In this document: piece by piece, positions 28,150 through 37,200 of the stretch | How the letters are laid out: the number at the start of each line of letters is the position of its first letter | Numbering within the stretch: the first letter of the stretch is position 1 | NCBI RefSeq assembly: GCF_003663825.1 | Contig: NZ_RCCC01000001.1 | Coordinates: 248,001 to 312,000 of the forward strand | Source of the DNA: Acidovorax sp. 106 | GTDB lineage: Bacteria > Pseudomonadota > Gammaproteobacteria > Burkholderiales > Burkholderiaceae_C | Direction of reading: 5' to 3' | Length of the DNA stretch: 64,000 bases | The notes under the pieces: generated by a model | Told to the model about the DNA's origin: nothing | What the model saw: only the letters and a program-made list of their open reading frames with translations | Database searches by the model: none | Made by a program: the position numbers and the translations under genes

Positions 28150-28161
28150 CCTTCTAAGCAA
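28150..28161 (+). repeat. attR core (12 bp)
   Basis: CCTTCTAAGCAA, identical to 5734-5745, is followed by the rest of the host tRNA. Confidence 0.85.
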
Positions 28162-28195
28162 TAGGTCGGGGGTTCGAGTCCCTCCGGGCAGGCCA
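28150..28195 (+). pseudogene. 3' half of host tRNA-Arg(UCU)
   Basis: It contains the 3' anticodon stem GCAAT, variable loop, T-arm GGGGG-TTCGAGT-CCCTC, acceptor CGGGCAG, discriminator G and CCA. The bases before the core (GCTA) do not complete the anticodon stem and no D-arm precedes it. It pairs with the 5' half at 5703-5745. Confidence 0.9.
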
Positions 28196-28541
28196 ATCCA
28201 GTCAGGTCATTCGAAACATCCAAGGACGATGTTGCCCATGGCGATTGCACTCCTCCAAATCAAAGATGAGCCCGCAAGAATGGATTGAAATCCCCCTGGC
28301 AACGCTCTATCGGCTGGCAGCATTTATCGTCTTCAATTTGACGGAAGATGCCGCACTGCTTGCTCTGGTGTTTTGTTAATCAAGTGCCGCAGGTCAAAAC
28401 CCGCAACGACAGCACCTCGACACCACCAAGCAAATTGAACCGCCGTGGGTGACTTGTTTGCACAGTAGCAGGCGCCAAGGTTCTGCCCCACTGAACCAGC
28501 ATACAAACTGACAGATAACGCCGAACCAAAAACAAGAAAAC
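28196..28541. other. Gap between attR and the tRNA-His terminator
   Basis: No gene is evident. A 37-codon frame at 28266-28379 lacks a ribosome site and is probably chance. I see no repeat or structured RNA here. Confidence 0.5.
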
Positions 28542-28570
28542 CCGCAGTGCTTTCACACTGCGGGTTTTTA
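28542..28570 (-). terminator. Bidirectional terminator after tRNA-His
   Basis: CCCGCAGTG (28542-28550) pairs with CACTGCGGG (28557-28565), with A-rich DNA on the left and TTTTT on the right. It serves the leftward tRNA-His and would also stop reading out of the island. Confidence 0.9.
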
Positions 28571-28572
28571 TT

Positions 28573-28649
28573 TGGGGTGGCTGATGGGGCTCGAACCCAC
28601 GACAACAGGAATCACAATCCTGGACTCTACCAACTGAGCTACAGCCACC
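28573..28649 (-). tRNA. tRNA-His(GUG)
   Basis: The leftward strand reads GGTGGCTGTAGCTCAG, anticodon loop TTGTGAT (GTG), T-arm GTGGG-TTCGAGC-CCCAT, and ends AGCCACC-CCA. The acceptor closely follows the E. coli tRNA-His pattern with the extra G at the 5' end. Confidence 0.95.
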
Positions 28650-28708
28650 GTAGACTCAAATTATAACGGAAATTTGAGCACTCCAATCAACTTCCAGAAC
28701 TTTCTATT

Positions 28709-30622
28709 TCAAATAGCGGACGGTTGTGGACGAGTGGGCTTGATCTGCACCTTGAAGCGCTCCTTGAGCATTTCATAGTAAGCGAAACCTTCGGCGGTGG
28801 TCCACCACTGCTGCAGTTGCTGGCGTTGTTGCGCCGTTTGCTGAGGGTCTACAGCCTCACGGGGCAGTATGCGCGACACCTTCACCAAGGCAGCGCCTTG
28901 GGTACCAAGGTCTGCAACCACCCAAGCAGGCAATCCATCCGCAGAGGCGCGCAAGGCTGCGTCCAACACTTGGCGAGGCTGGCCTTGGGTCTGATCACGA
29001 GAAACCGTCACGGCAGCGGAAAGACCCGTCGCAGCGGCTGCATTGGCAGTCCATGCAGCCTTCTTGCCCTCTGCATCCTTGCGGGCAAGCTCCAGCGATT
29101 TTTCTTGCACATGCAGGCTGCGGGCACGGTCGCGGACCTCAGTCAAAGGAAGCGTACGGGCAGGCGCGTAGGTAGAAACGCGCCCAGCCACCAGTTGACT
29201 AGGACCCACTTCGACTGCGCTGGTATTGCGCTTGCCTTCGATGGAATCACTGGAAAACAAGGCTTCCAAAAACTTGGCATTGGCCAGGGGACCGGTCACA
29301 CCAGCGGCGGGAACCCGGGTTACTCCATCTACAGTTTGAATCTTGAGTTTCAAACTGTCCGCCACAGGCTTGAGGCTGTCCGGCTGCTCATACACGCTGT
29401 TCGTGAACAACTCTGCCACCTCGGCAAATTTGCGCTGGGCTTGTTGCTGCTTGAGTTCAGCTTCCAGCGAAGGACGCAGCTCCTCAAAAGACGGCTGGCG
29501 AGGGGTTTTGATGTCCGTCAGCAAAATGATGTGATAGCCGAAATCCGACTCCACCACATCACTGATATCGCCCTTCTTCATGGAGAAAGCGGCGTCCTCA
29601 AAAGGCTTGACCATGGCGCCGCGGCCAAAGAAATTCAGATCACCGCCAACGATTGCAGAACCTGTGTCTTGCGAGGACTTCTTGGCCACTTCAGCAAACG
29701 AGCCAGGGGCCTTGCGAACTTGCGCCAGCAACTCTTCGGCGCGGGCCTTGGCCTTCTCGCGCTCCGCAGCAGGAGCATCTTTGGTTGCGTTGATCAGGAT
29801 ATGGCTGGCACGGCGCTCTTCTTTGGCAGCCAGGCGGGTCAGATTCTCTTTGTAGTAAGTGCGCAGATCATCCTCGTTGACGCGAATGCCGCCACGCACG
29901 CTGTCCAAATCCAGCACCACGTATTCGACTGCAGCCTGCTCTTGCTGCTGAAAGCGTGCACTATTGGCTTGGTAGAAAGCCTCTACATCTGCGTCGCTGG
30001 GATTGACCTGCTTGGCGTAGTCCGTCGCATTGAAGCGGGCCACCTGAATCTCACGGCGTTGATACAAAGAGTCAAAAGCCAGACGCGTGGCCGAATCCGT
30101 GGCGAAGGCCGAGCCCATCACACCACCCATCACCTGGCTCACAGACAACTCTCGGCGAACATTCGACTCAAACCCTTCAGGCGTTAGCCCCTGGGCGCCC
30201 ACCAACGCACGATAGGCCTCGGTGTCCAGCGAGCCATCTGGTCGCTTCAACCCTGCAATAGCAGGAATATCTTGCAGAGCACGTGCAAGGCGGGCATCAC
30301 CCGTTACGAGATGAGCGCTTTGCGCAGCAGCAGCAAACACACGATCACGCACCAAGCGCTCCAGCGTTGCATACCGGGCCTGGGGCGTATCTAGCTGCTT
30401 GGGGTCCACATTGGGAGACTGCGCGCGGATGCGATCCGTCTCCGTCCTGTGGGCATTGTCCCAATCAGCTTGGGTGATTTTGTGCCCATCAACACGCGCG
30501 ACCACTGGGCTCTTTTCAGAGAAGTAGTTGCTGTCGATACCCACAAGAACAAACGAAGGAATGACCAGCAAGAACAACAAGAACATCACGATCTTGGAAT
30601 GCTTGCGGATAGCTTCAAACAT
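28709..30622 (-). CDS. ppiD: Periplasmic folding chaperone PpiD (parvulin-type prolyl isomerase)
   Basis: A membrane-anchored periplasmic chaperone near the Sec translocon. One N-terminal membrane helix (IVMFLLFLLVIPSFVLVGI) is followed by a SurA-N-like region. A parvulin domain at about 265-365 (ASHILINA, FGRGAMVKPFEDAAF, FGYHIILL) and a C-terminal chaperone region complete the 637 residues, the usual PpiD size. It follows hupB and tRNA-Val on the same strand, the common Burkholderiales order. Confidence 0.93.
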   Translation of the reverse strand: MFEAIRKHSKIVMFLLFLLVIPSFVLVGIDSNYFSEKSPVVARVDGHKITQADWDNAHRTETDRIRAQSPNVDPKQLDTPQARYATLERLVRDRVFAAAAQSAHLVTGDARLARALQDIPAIAGLKRPDGSLDTEAYRALVGAQGLTPEGFESNVRRELSVSQVMGGVMGSAFATDSATRLAFDSLYQRREIQVARFNATDYAKQVNPSDADVEAFYQANSARFQQQEQAAVEYVVLDLDSVRGGIRVNEDDLRTYYKENLTRLAAKEERRASHILINATKDAPAAEREKAKARAEELLAQVRKAPGSFAEVAKKSSQDTGSAIVGGDLNFFGRGAMVKPFEDAAFSMKKGDISDVVESDFGYHIILLTDIKTPRQPSFEELRPSLEAELKQQQAQRKFAEVAELFTNSVYEQPDSLKPVADSLKLKIQTVDGVTRVPAAGVTGPLANAKFLEALFSSDSIEGKRNTSAVEVGPSQLVAGRVSTYAPARTLPLTEVRDRARSLHVQEKSLELARKDAEGKKAAWTANAAAATGLSAAVTVSRDQTQGQPRQVLDAALRASADGLPAWVVADLGTQGAALVKVSRILPREAVDPQQTAQQRQQLQQWWTTAEGFAYYEMLKERFKVQIKPTRPQPSAI

Positions 30623-30648
30623 GGTCGATCTTTCAGTGACAAAAAGAA

Positions 30649-30670
30649 AAGGCGAACTTTCGTTCGCCTT
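30649..30670 (-). terminator. Terminator between tRNA-Val(UAC) and ppiD
   Basis: AAGGCGAAC pairs with GTTCGCCTT around TTTC. Reading leftward, a T-rich run (TTTTCTTTTT) follows. It ends the hupB-tRNA-Val transcript before ppiD. Confidence 0.85.
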
Positions 30671-30680
30671 TGTTTGATGG

Positions 30681-30756
30681 TGGTGGGTCCTGACGGTCTC
30701 GAACCGCCGACCTACTCCGTGTAAAGGAGCCGCTCTACCAACTGAGCTAAGGACCC
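30681..30756 (-). tRNA. tRNA-Val(UAC)
   Basis: The leftward strand reads GGGTCCTTAGCTCAGTTGG, anticodon loop TTTACAC (TAC), T-arm GGCGG-TTCGAGA-CCGTC, acceptor GGACCC, A and encoded CCA. It starts 15 bases after the hupB stop, so the two are probably transcribed together. Confidence 0.95.
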
Positions 30757-30771
30757 AGCCTAAAACAATTT

Positions 30772-31044
30772 TCAGTTCACAGCATCTTTCAATGCCTTAC
30801 CTGGACGGAACTTTGGAACTTTAGCAGCTTTGATTTTAATCGCATCGCCAGTACGGGGATTGCGACCTGTACGTGCAGCGCGCTTGCCGACAGCGAATGT
30901 ACCAAAACCCACCAAAGACACGGTGCCGCCCTTCTTCAGGGTCTTCTTGACAGCTTCAATCGTCGACTCCAGTGCGCGTGCAGCAGCTGCCTTGGAGATA
31001 TCGGCGTTGTTAGCGATGTGCTCGATCAATTCGGTTTTGTTCAC
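30772..31044 (-). CDS. hupB: DNA-binding protein HU
   Basis: The 90-residue histone-like protein bends DNA in the nucleoid. It shows the whole HU fold: [21 protein letters not shown], the arm with [14 protein letters not shown], and [13 protein letters not shown]. The start is a GTG at 31044, because the family begins MNKTEL; a longer in-frame ATG upstream adds residues unlike HU. Confidence 0.95.
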   Translation of the reverse strand: MNKTELIEHIANNADISKAAAARALESTIEAVKKTLKKGGTVSLVGFGTFAVGKRAARTGRNPRTGDAIKIKAAKVPKFRPGKALKDAVN

Positions 31045-31379
31045 AAGAAGCCTCTCGGGAAAAACGTTGATGGAATTTGTCTTGGGTATCTGGTCTTCAC
31101 ACGTCAAAGCACCTCAACAAAAGGCTTGGATCAATGGACGGGAGAATGACTGGCATACACAGCAATGGCTGCTGCGTCAGATTAAAACCATCGACTTTCC
31201 GGGTGTCAATACAACATGCCGTTTGGCGGCGATGTTTGCCTGAATTCTAGTCGCATTTCTCAGCCTGGCCGGGCTTGCTGCGTGTTTTTGTCTCAATCGC
31301 GCTGCATGCGCACCTTCACTGATTGACACGGGCTTACATGCCCGCAGCGCTTGCAAGCACCGCGTACACCCAGGGAACT
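31045..31379. other. Gap between hupB and pgsA
   Basis: It must hold the leftward hupB promoter. A TTGACG lies on that strand at about 31100 but no good -10 box at standard spacing is seen. A CGGGC-TTACAT-GCCCG hairpin lies at 31329-31344, just past the pgsA stop, without a T tract. No gene. Confidence 0.4.
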
Positions 31380-31946
31380 CTACCGAACCCTCGCACGAAT
31401 CTCCGGAAGGGCTTTTTGCAGGTAATAGACCATGGACCACACCGTGAGCACAGCGGAGGCCCAGATCAGCCAAGTGCCCCAGACCCCCGTGTCCACAACA
31501 CCCAGCAAACGGCCGTCGTACAAAAGAAAGGGAATCGCAACCATCTGCACCGTGGTTTTGACCTTGCCGATCATGTGCACCGCCACGCTCTTGCTGGCAC
31601 CGATCTGCGCCATCCACTCGCGCAGAGCCGAGATCGCAATCTCTCGGCCAATGATGATGAGGGCCACAAACACATCGGCACGCTGCAAGTGCACCAGCAC
31701 CAGCAGCGATGCGCAAACGAGGAATTTGTCTGCCACCGGATCGAGGAAGGCACCAAACGACGACGTCTGGTTGAGCTTGCGGGCCAGAAAACCATCCAGC
31801 CAATCGGTGGCCGCAAACACCACAAACATCACCGTGGCGATGAGGTTGCGAGTGGCCGGATCCACCGGCGCGTAGAACACTCCGACGATCAAAGGTATCG
31901 CGACAATGCGCGTCCAAGTCATCAGGGTCGGTATAGTCCAAAACAT
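31380..31946 (-). CDS. pgsA: CDP-diacylglycerol-glycerol-3-phosphate 3-phosphatidyltransferase
   Basis: An inner-membrane enzyme making phosphatidylglycerol phosphate. The CDP-alcohol phosphotransferase signature is present (DWLDGFLARKLN then GAFLDPVADK, giving D-G-x2-A-R-x8-G-x3-D-x3-D). Several membrane helices and a 188-residue length suit PgsA. It follows uvrC on the same strand by 50 bp, a common pairing in proteobacteria. Confidence 0.95.
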   Translation of the reverse strand: MFWTIPTLMTWTRIVAIPLIVGVFYAPVDPATRNLIATVMFVVFAATDWLDGFLARKLNQTSSFGAFLDPVADKFLVCASLLVLVHLQRADVFVALIIIGREIAISALREWMAQIGASKSVAVHMIGKVKTTVQMVAIPFLLYDGRLLGVVDTGVWGTWLIWASAVLTVWSMVYYLQKALPEIRARVR

Positions 31947-31996
31947 GCGGCGATTGTGTCACGCGCCCAAAGCCCTGGCACCATGCCCTTGCAACT

Positions 31997-34021
31997 TCAC
32001 CGCAACGCGCGGTAAATCTCTTCGGCCAACTCACGCGAAATGCCGTCCACCGTGGCCAGATCCTCCACGCTGGCCGCGGCCACGCCGCGCACCCCGCCAA
32101 ACCGCTGCAGCAACCGAGCCCGCTTCTTGGGGCCCACACCCGCAATTTCTTCGAGCTGCCCTCCACCCACACGCACCTTGGCCCGCGCAGCACGCATGCC
32201 GGTGATGGCAAAGCGGTGGGCTTCGTCGCGGATCTGCGCCACCAGCATCAGCGCGGCCGAGTCCTTGCCCAGATAGACCTTCTCTCGCCCATCAGCAAAC
32301 ACCAGCTCTTCCAGGCCCACCTTGCGGCCCTCGCCCTTCTCGACCCCCACGATGCGGGTCAGATCCAGCCCCAGCGCGGTGAACACCTCGCGCGCCACGC
32401 CCACCTGGCCCTTGCCACCGTCGATGAGCACCAGGTCGGGCAGACACGCCTGGCCCTTGGGGCGGGCTGCGGCTTGCGCCTCAGGAGACTTCGCATAGTC
32501 AATGCCGCCCTCCGCGCGCTGCGCCTCCACCACCTTGCTATAGCGACGCGTGAGCACCTGGCGCATGGCGGCGTAGTCGTCGCCGCCGGTGATGCCCTCG
32601 ATCTTGTAGCGGCGGTATTCGCTGCTCTGCATCTTGTGGTGGTGGAACACCACGCACGACGCCTGGGTGGACTCGCCCGCCGTGTGCGAGATGTCGAAAC
32701 ACTCGATGGTGAGTTGGTCCAGGTCTTCGGGCGGCAGATCGAGCGCCTCGGCCAGCGCGCGGGTGCGGGCCTGTTGCGAGCCCTCCTCGGCCAGCAAGCG
32801 GGCGAGTTGCAGGTCGGCGTTCTTTTGCGCCATGTCCAGCCAGGCGCGGCGCTGCTCGCGGGGCTGGTGGATGGCGTTCACGCGCAGGCCACTTTGTTCG
32901 GTCAGCGCATCCAGCAAGCCCTTGTCCACCGGCACGCTGGTTACCAGCAACGGGGGCACCGGCACGCCGATGTAGTGCTGGGCTATGAAGGCTTCAAGCA
33001 CCAGCGCCTCCACGGGGCGGGCGGGCTTTGCAGGGGCGGTAGCCGCGTCCTCGACACCCTCCACGCCCTCCACGCCCCCCTCTTCCGCATACACCGCGGC
33101 AGCGTCTTCCACATGCACCGGGAAATAAGGCCTGTCGCCAAGGTGGCGGCCACCGCGCACCATGGCCAGGTTCACGCAGGCGCGGCCACCTTGCACGCGC
33201 ACCGCGAGGATGTCCACATCCTTGTCATCCACCGTCTCGATGGACTGCTGGTGCAGCACCCGAGACAGCGCCTGGATCTGGTTACGCACCTCGGCAGCCT
33301 GCTCGAATTCGAGCTTGTCCGAGTAGGCCATCATCCGCGCCTCAAGCGCCTGCAGCAGCTCCTGCGTTTCACCGCGCAGCAGCGCCTCGGCATGTTGCAC
33401 GTCTGCGGCATAGGCCTCGGGCGAGATCATGTCCACACAGGGCCCGGTGCAGCGCTTGATCTGGAACAGCAGGCAGGGCCGCGTTCGGTTGGCAAACACC
33501 GTGTCTTCGCAGGTGCGCAGCCGGAACACCTTTTGCAGCAGCTGGATGGTTTCCTTCACAGCCCAGGCGCTGGGGTACGGACCAAAGTAGCGGTGTTTTT
33601 TATCGATCGCGCCCCGGTAGTAAGCCATGCGCGGAAACACCTGCCCCGGCGCATCGCCCCGCGTGTGGGCGCCCGGCGTGTGGGCGCCCGGCGTGCCGGT
33701 GATCTTGAGATAGGGGTAGCTCTTGTCGTCGCGAAACAAGATGTTGAACTTGGGGTTCAGCGTCTTGATCAGATTGTTTTCCAGCAGCAGCGCCTCGGCC
33801 TCGGAGCGCACCACCGTGGTCTCCATGCGCACGATCTTGCTGACCATATGGCCGATGCGGGTGCCACCATGGTTCTTCTGGAAATAGCTGGACACCCGGC
33901 GCTTGAGGTTGAGCGCCTTGCCCACGTACAGCAGCGCATCCTGCTCGTCAAAATAGCGGTACACGCCCGGCAGCGCAGGCAGCGCAGCCACCTGGGCGAG
34001 GAGTTCTTCGGAATGGGACAT
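31997..34021 (-). CDS. uvrC: Excinuclease ABC subunit C
   Basis: The nucleotide-excision-repair nuclease that cuts on both sides of a lesion. The GIY-YIG domain ([18 protein letters not shown]) is at residues about 14-95, the UVR domain ([20 protein letters not shown]) is central, and an RNase H-like nuclease ([19 protein letters not shown]) and C-terminal helix-hairpin-helix follow. The protein has 674 residues. Two short low-complexity inserts are seen: a 15-bp tandem duplication at 33663-33692 (GAHTP twice) and a GVEGVEGVE stretch. The start is [10 protein letters not shown] at 34021. Confidence 0.96.
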   Translation of the reverse strand: MSHSEELLAQVAALPALPGVYRYFDEQDALLYVGKALNLKRRVSSYFQKNHGGTRIGHMVSKIVRMETTVVRSEAEALLLENNLIKTLNPKFNILFRDDKSYPYLKITGTPGAHTPGAHTRGDAPGQVFPRMAYYRGAIDKKHRYFGPYPSAWAVKETIQLLQKVFRLRTCEDTVFANRTRPCLLFQIKRCTGPCVDMISPEAYAADVQHAEALLRGETQELLQALEARMMAYSDKLEFEQAAEVRNQIQALSRVLHQQSIETVDDKDVDILAVRVQGGRACVNLAMVRGGRHLGDRPYFPVHVEDAAAVYAEEGGVEGVEGVEDAATAPAKPARPVEALVLEAFIAQHYIGVPVPPLLVTSVPVDKGLLDALTEQSGLRVNAIHQPREQRRAWLDMAQKNADLQLARLLAEEGSQQARTRALAEALDLPPEDLDQLTIECFDISHTAGESTQASCVVFHHHKMQSSEYRRYKIEGITGGDDYAAMRQVLTRRYSKVVEAQRAEGGIDYAKSPEAQAAARPKGQACLPDLVLIDGGKGQVGVAREVFTALGLDLTRIVGVEKGEGRKVGLEELVFADGREKVYLGKDSAALMLVAQIRDEAHRFAITGMRAARAKVRVGGGQLEEIAGVGPKKRARLLQRFGGVRGVAAASVEDLATVDGISRELAEEIYRALR

Positions 34022-34053
34022 GGCGCGTATTGTGGCCCCGCGCGCAGCCTGCA

Positions 34054-34114
34054 CAATTACTATCAAATAAATAGCTGCCAGCGCTTATCCATCAAGCGCT
34101 AGCGGCCATTTTTA
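34054..34114 (+). repeat. Dispersed repeat copy B
   Basis: Contains CAATTACTATCAAATAAATAGCTGCCAGCGCTTATCC then AAGCGCTAG and a T-rich end. It lies in the uvrC upstream gap and may carry part of its leader. Confidence 0.7.
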
Positions 34115-34136
34115 TAAAAACACGCACTCCCTCGAA

Positions 34137-35117
34137 TCACTCCGCCTCAATCTTCGAGGTCTTCACCACCATGGCCCAGTTGGCCAGATCGGCCTTCACC
34201 TTGTCACCCAGTTGCGCCGGGGTCTGGTAGTCGGCCGTGGCGCCCTGCTCCAGCGCCTTTTGCTGGAAGGCTGGGTTCTGCACCACGGTGCGGATGTCGG
34301 CCGTGAGCTTGTCCACCACGGCCTTGGGCACGGCAGCCGGGGCAAACACGGCAAACCATGAGGTGGCATCGACCTTGGGGTAGCCCGCCTCGGCGGTGGT
34401 GGGCACATCAGGCAGGCTGGGCAAGCGCTGCTTGCCCGTCACGGCCAGCACGCGCAGCTTGCCGCTGGCAATGTGGGGCATGAAGGGCGGAGCGGTACCA
34501 AAGGTCAGGTCCACCTGGCCGCCCAGCAGGTCCTGCAGCGCAGGGCCCGTGCCTTTGTAGGGCACGTGCACCATCTTGATGCCGCCCTGCTGCTCCAGCA
34601 TGGCGCCGGTCACATGCTGCAGCGAGCCATTGCCTGACGAGGCGTAGTTGAGTTTGCCCGGGTTGGCCTTGGCATAGGCGATCAGCTCGGGCAACGTCTT
34701 CACGGGCAGGTCGGCCCGCACCACGATGATCTGCGGGGCGGAGATGACATTGGCCACGGGCTGGAAGTCGCCCTGCTCCCACTGCTTTTGTTTGGTGATG
34801 TGGGGCGAGATGACGTGGTAGCCCGAGTACTGCATCAGCAGCGTGTAGCCATCGGCCTCGGCCCGCTTGACGGCGCTAGCCGCAATGTTGCCGTTGCCCC
34901 CGCCCTTGTTGTCCACGATGACCGACTGGCCCAGCACCGGCGCCAGGGCTTGGGCCAGCATGCGGGCCGACAGGTCGGTGGTACCACCTGCAGCGGTAGG
35001 CACTACCAAGGTGACGTTTTTGGACGGGTAGGCGCCCTGCGCTGCGGCGTGGCCGATAAAGCCCGTGGCCATTGCGGCAAGGGCCAGGGTGGTGAACTGC
35101 TTGCGGGTGGTTTTCAT
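34137..35117 (-). CDS. Bug-type (tripartite tricarboxylate) periplasmic binding protein 1
   Basis: A periplasmic solute-binding protein of the Bug family, which captures small carboxylates. It has a signal peptide (to about residue 26, AAAQG), then YPSKNVTLVVPTAAGGTTD and the VIVDNKGGGNGNIAA motif characteristic of Bug proteins. At 326 residues it is full length. No TctA/TctB membrane genes are nearby, which is usual for Bug orphans. It is last in the leftward LysR-linked operon. The ligand is unknown. Confidence 0.9.
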   Translation of the reverse strand: MKTTRKQFTTLALAAMATGFIGHAAAQGAYPSKNVTLVVPTAAGGTTDLSARMLAQALAPVLGQSVIVDNKGGGNGNIAASAVKRAEADGYTLLMQYSGYHVISPHITKQKQWEQGDFQPVANVISAPQIIVVRADLPVKTLPELIAYAKANPGKLNYASSGNGSLQHVTGAMLEQQGGIKMVHVPYKGTGPALQDLLGGQVDLTFGTAPPFMPHIASGKLRVLAVTGKQRLPSLPDVPTTAEAGYPKVDATSWFAVFAPAAVPKAVVDKLTADIRTVVQNPAFQQKALEQGATADYQTPAQLGDKVKADLANWAMVVKTSKIEAE

Positions 35118-35195
35118 GAAAGCGATGTCTCCGTTGTCGTTGTTGTCAAAAATCTGAAAAGCGAGGAACCGTTGGGTGCCAAGAAAAATGCGCGG

Positions 35196-36176
35196 TCAAT
35201 CGACCGTGGCGCCCGTGTCCTTGACCACGCGGCTCCACTTGGGCAGCTCGGACTGCACCAGCGATCCCAGCTGCGCTGCAGTGCCCTTGAAGGGCTCGCA
35301 ACCCACGGTGGCCAGCTTGTCCACCACGTCCTTGTGCTCCAGCGCGCGGGCCACTTCGGCCTGCAACTGCGCCACGATGGGCGCAGGTGTGCCGGCCGGG
35401 GCAAACAGTGCGTACCAGGGCGCCTGGCCAAAGCCTTTGATCGTCTCGCCAATGGTGGGCGCGTCGGGCAGCGCGGCCACGCGCTTTTCGTTGACCACGC
35501 CCAGCACCTTGAGCTTGCCCGCTTTGATAAACGCAATGACCGACGGCAGGCTTTGCACTGACAGCGGCACCTGCCCGCCCACCACGTCGGTGGCTGCTGC
35601 CGCCGAACCCTTGTAGGGGATGTGCTGCAGCTGGATGCCTGAGGCCTTTTGCAGCATCTCGCCAATCAGATGGTTCAGCGTGCCGTTGCCTGCCGAGGCG
35701 ATCGAATATTTGCCAGGGCTGGCCTTGGCCAAGTTCACAAGCTCGGCCACGTTGTTGGCGGGAAAAGACGGGTGCGCCACCAGCACATAGCCCGCCGTGG
35801 CCACGGGCGCCACCGGCGCGAAATCTTTGACCGGATCGAACCCGGGGTTCTTGTACAGCGCAGGGCCAATCACATGGGCGCTATCGGCTGTCAGCAGCAA
35901 GGTGTAGCCATCGTTGCGCGCACGGGCCGTCGTGCCCGTGGCTAACGTGCCGCCTGCACCAGGGCGGTTTTCCACAATCACGCTCTGGCCCAGTTGCTCG
36001 CCGAGCTTTTGCGCCAGCACGCGCGCAATGGCATCGTTGGCACCGCCCGCAGCCTGGGGCACGACCACGGTGATGGGTTTGGACGGGTACTTGTCTTGCG
36101 CGCCAGCAGCCAGGGCGGTGCAGCACAGCACGGCCGCCGCGAAGGTGCGGCGGGACAGCGGGGTGGGGAAGGTCAT
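35196..36176 (-). CDS. Bug-type periplasmic binding protein 2
   Basis: A second 326-residue Bug protein: signal peptide with a twin Arg (SRRTFAAAV), YPSKPITVVVPQAAGGANDA and VIVENRPGAGGTLA. It differs clearly from the first one, so this is not a recent tandem duplication. It lies 43 bp past the HMG-CoA-lyase-like gene. Two binding proteins in one operon suggest two related substrates or a sensing role for one. Confidence 0.9.
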   Translation of the reverse strand: MTFPTPLSRRTFAAAVLCCTALAAGAQDKYPSKPITVVVPQAAGGANDAIARVLAQKLGEQLGQSVIVENRPGAGGTLATGTTARARNDGYTLLLTADSAHVIGPALYKNPGFDPVKDFAPVAPVATAGYVLVAHPSFPANNVAELVNLAKASPGKYSIASAGNGTLNHLIGEMLQKASGIQLQHIPYKGSAAAATDVVGGQVPLSVQSLPSVIAFIKAGKLKVLGVVNEKRVAALPDAPTIGETIKGFGQAPWYALFAPAGTPAPIVAQLQAEVARALEHKDVVDKLATVGCEPFKGTAAQLGSLVQSELPKWSRVVKDTGATVD

Positions 36177-36219
36177 GGCTTTGTCTCCTGTCGTTATGGG
36201 AATGCAGGCCCACCCGCGT

Positions 36220-37200
36220 TCAGCGGGAAAGCGCTCTTTCGCGAATGGCCTCGAAATCCGTCGGCACCGGGTGCAGCGCCAAGCGCGGGCCTGCCTTGGC
36301 AATCTGGCTCGGGATGTCGTGGCCGATCAGCGCAGGCAGCTGCTGCGCCGCTGCCACCAATTGAGCCAGGTCCACGTCCGTGTCATAGCCCATCAGCTCC
36401 AGCGCATGCACGATCTCTTCACTGCACACATTGCCGCTGGCGCCCGGTGCATACGGACAGCCGCCCAGGCCACCCAGCGAAGCGTCAAACCGGTCCGCAC
36501 CTGCATCAATGGCCGCCAGCACATTGGCCAACCCCATGCCGCGTGTGTTGTGAAAGTGCAGGGTGAACACGATGCCCGGCCAGCGCACGCGCGCTGCCGC
36601 TGTGAGCTGGTGCACCTGCGTGGGGTAGGCCATGCCTGTGGTGTCGCACAGCGTGATGCCGCACACGCCTAAATCCACAAAACGCTGCACCCAGCCGAAC
36701 ACATCGGCCTCGGGCACATCGCCCTCCATGGGGCAGCCGAACACGCACGACAGCGACACGTTGACGGCCACTTTCACCCCCTGAGCCAGGGCCACCACCT
36801 GGGCCAGCGCCGCGAACGACTGCTCCTGCGTCATGCGCAGGTTGGCCAGGTTGTGGGTGGCGCTCACCGACATCACAAGGTTGAGTTCATCCGTGCTCGA
36901 CTCAATGGCGCGCTCGGCACCGCGCAGGTTGGGCACCAGCGCGGTGTAGACCGTGCCTGGGCGACGCGTGATCTCGCGCATCACGATCTCGGCGTCTTTG
37001 AGCGCAGGGATGGCGGTGGGTGAAGTGAACGAAGTCACTTCGATCTTGGACAGGCCCGCTGCCGACAGTGCATTGCACAGCGCGATCTTGTCGGCCGTGG
37101 GCACAAACGTCTTTTCCATCTGCAGGCCGTCGCGCAAGCCGACTTCCTGCATGTGGATGCGGCGGCCTGCGCCCTGCCACACCGTGTTGGATGCACTCAT
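36220..37200 (-). CDS. Hydroxymethylglutaryl-CoA lyase family protein
   Basis: A DRE-TIM-type lyase that splits a 3-hydroxyacyl-CoA to an acyl-CoA and an oxoacid. Motifs: EVGLRDGLQ at the N-terminus, a LHFHNTRG metal-binding segment and the family signature GGLGGCPYAPGASGN with its catalytic Cys. It has 326 residues. It overlaps the CoA-transferase gene by 4 bp, so the two enzymes probably activate and then cleave one hydroxydicarboxylic acid (for example a citramalate-like compound; inference). Confidence 0.9.
   Translation of the reverse strand: MSASNTVWQGAGRRIHMQEVGLRDGLQMEKTFVPTADKIALCNALSAAGLSKIEVTSFTSPTAIPALKDAEIVMREITRRPGTVYTALVPNLRGAERAIESSTDELNLVMSVSATHNLANLRMTQEQSFAALAQVVALAQGVKVAVNVSLSCVFGCPMEGDVPEADVFGWVQRFVDLGVCGITLCDTTGMAYPTQVHQLTAAARVRWPGIVFTLHFHNTRGMGLANVLAAIDAGADRFDASLGGLGGCPYAPGASGNVCSEEIVHALELMGYDTDVDLAQLVAAAQQLPALIGHDIPSQIAKAGPRLALHPVPTDFEAIRERALSR

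Larger units (their letters stand above)
5734..28161. mobile_element. Integrated mobilizable element (IME-like genomic island), about 22.4 kb
   Basis: The borders are a 12-bp identical core in the two halves of a tRNA-Arg gene (5734-5745 and 28150-28161). A tyrosine integrase lies just inside the right border. The element also holds a MobA/MobL relaxase with a candidate oriT, an IncQ RepC-like initiator and an ArdC-like protein, but no type IV secretion genes, so it would need a helper to transfer. The cargo is a five-gene restriction-like cassette and a ParB/MT-A70 methyltransferase with a partner. Both ends carry copies of likely integrase arm-type sites. The stretch near 5746-5945 is clearly more AT-rich than the flanks. 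Confidence 0.9.

Noticed and set aside
28266..28379. 37-codon frame just outside attR
   Set aside because: No ribosome site and no family resemblance.
28709..30187. Rightward frame opposite ppiD
   Set aside because: Shadow of PpiD, with no ribosome site or motif.
31177..32211. Leftward frame spanning the hupB-pgsA gap, pgsA and the uvrC end
   Set aside because: It crosses two well-supported genes in another frame and has no family features.
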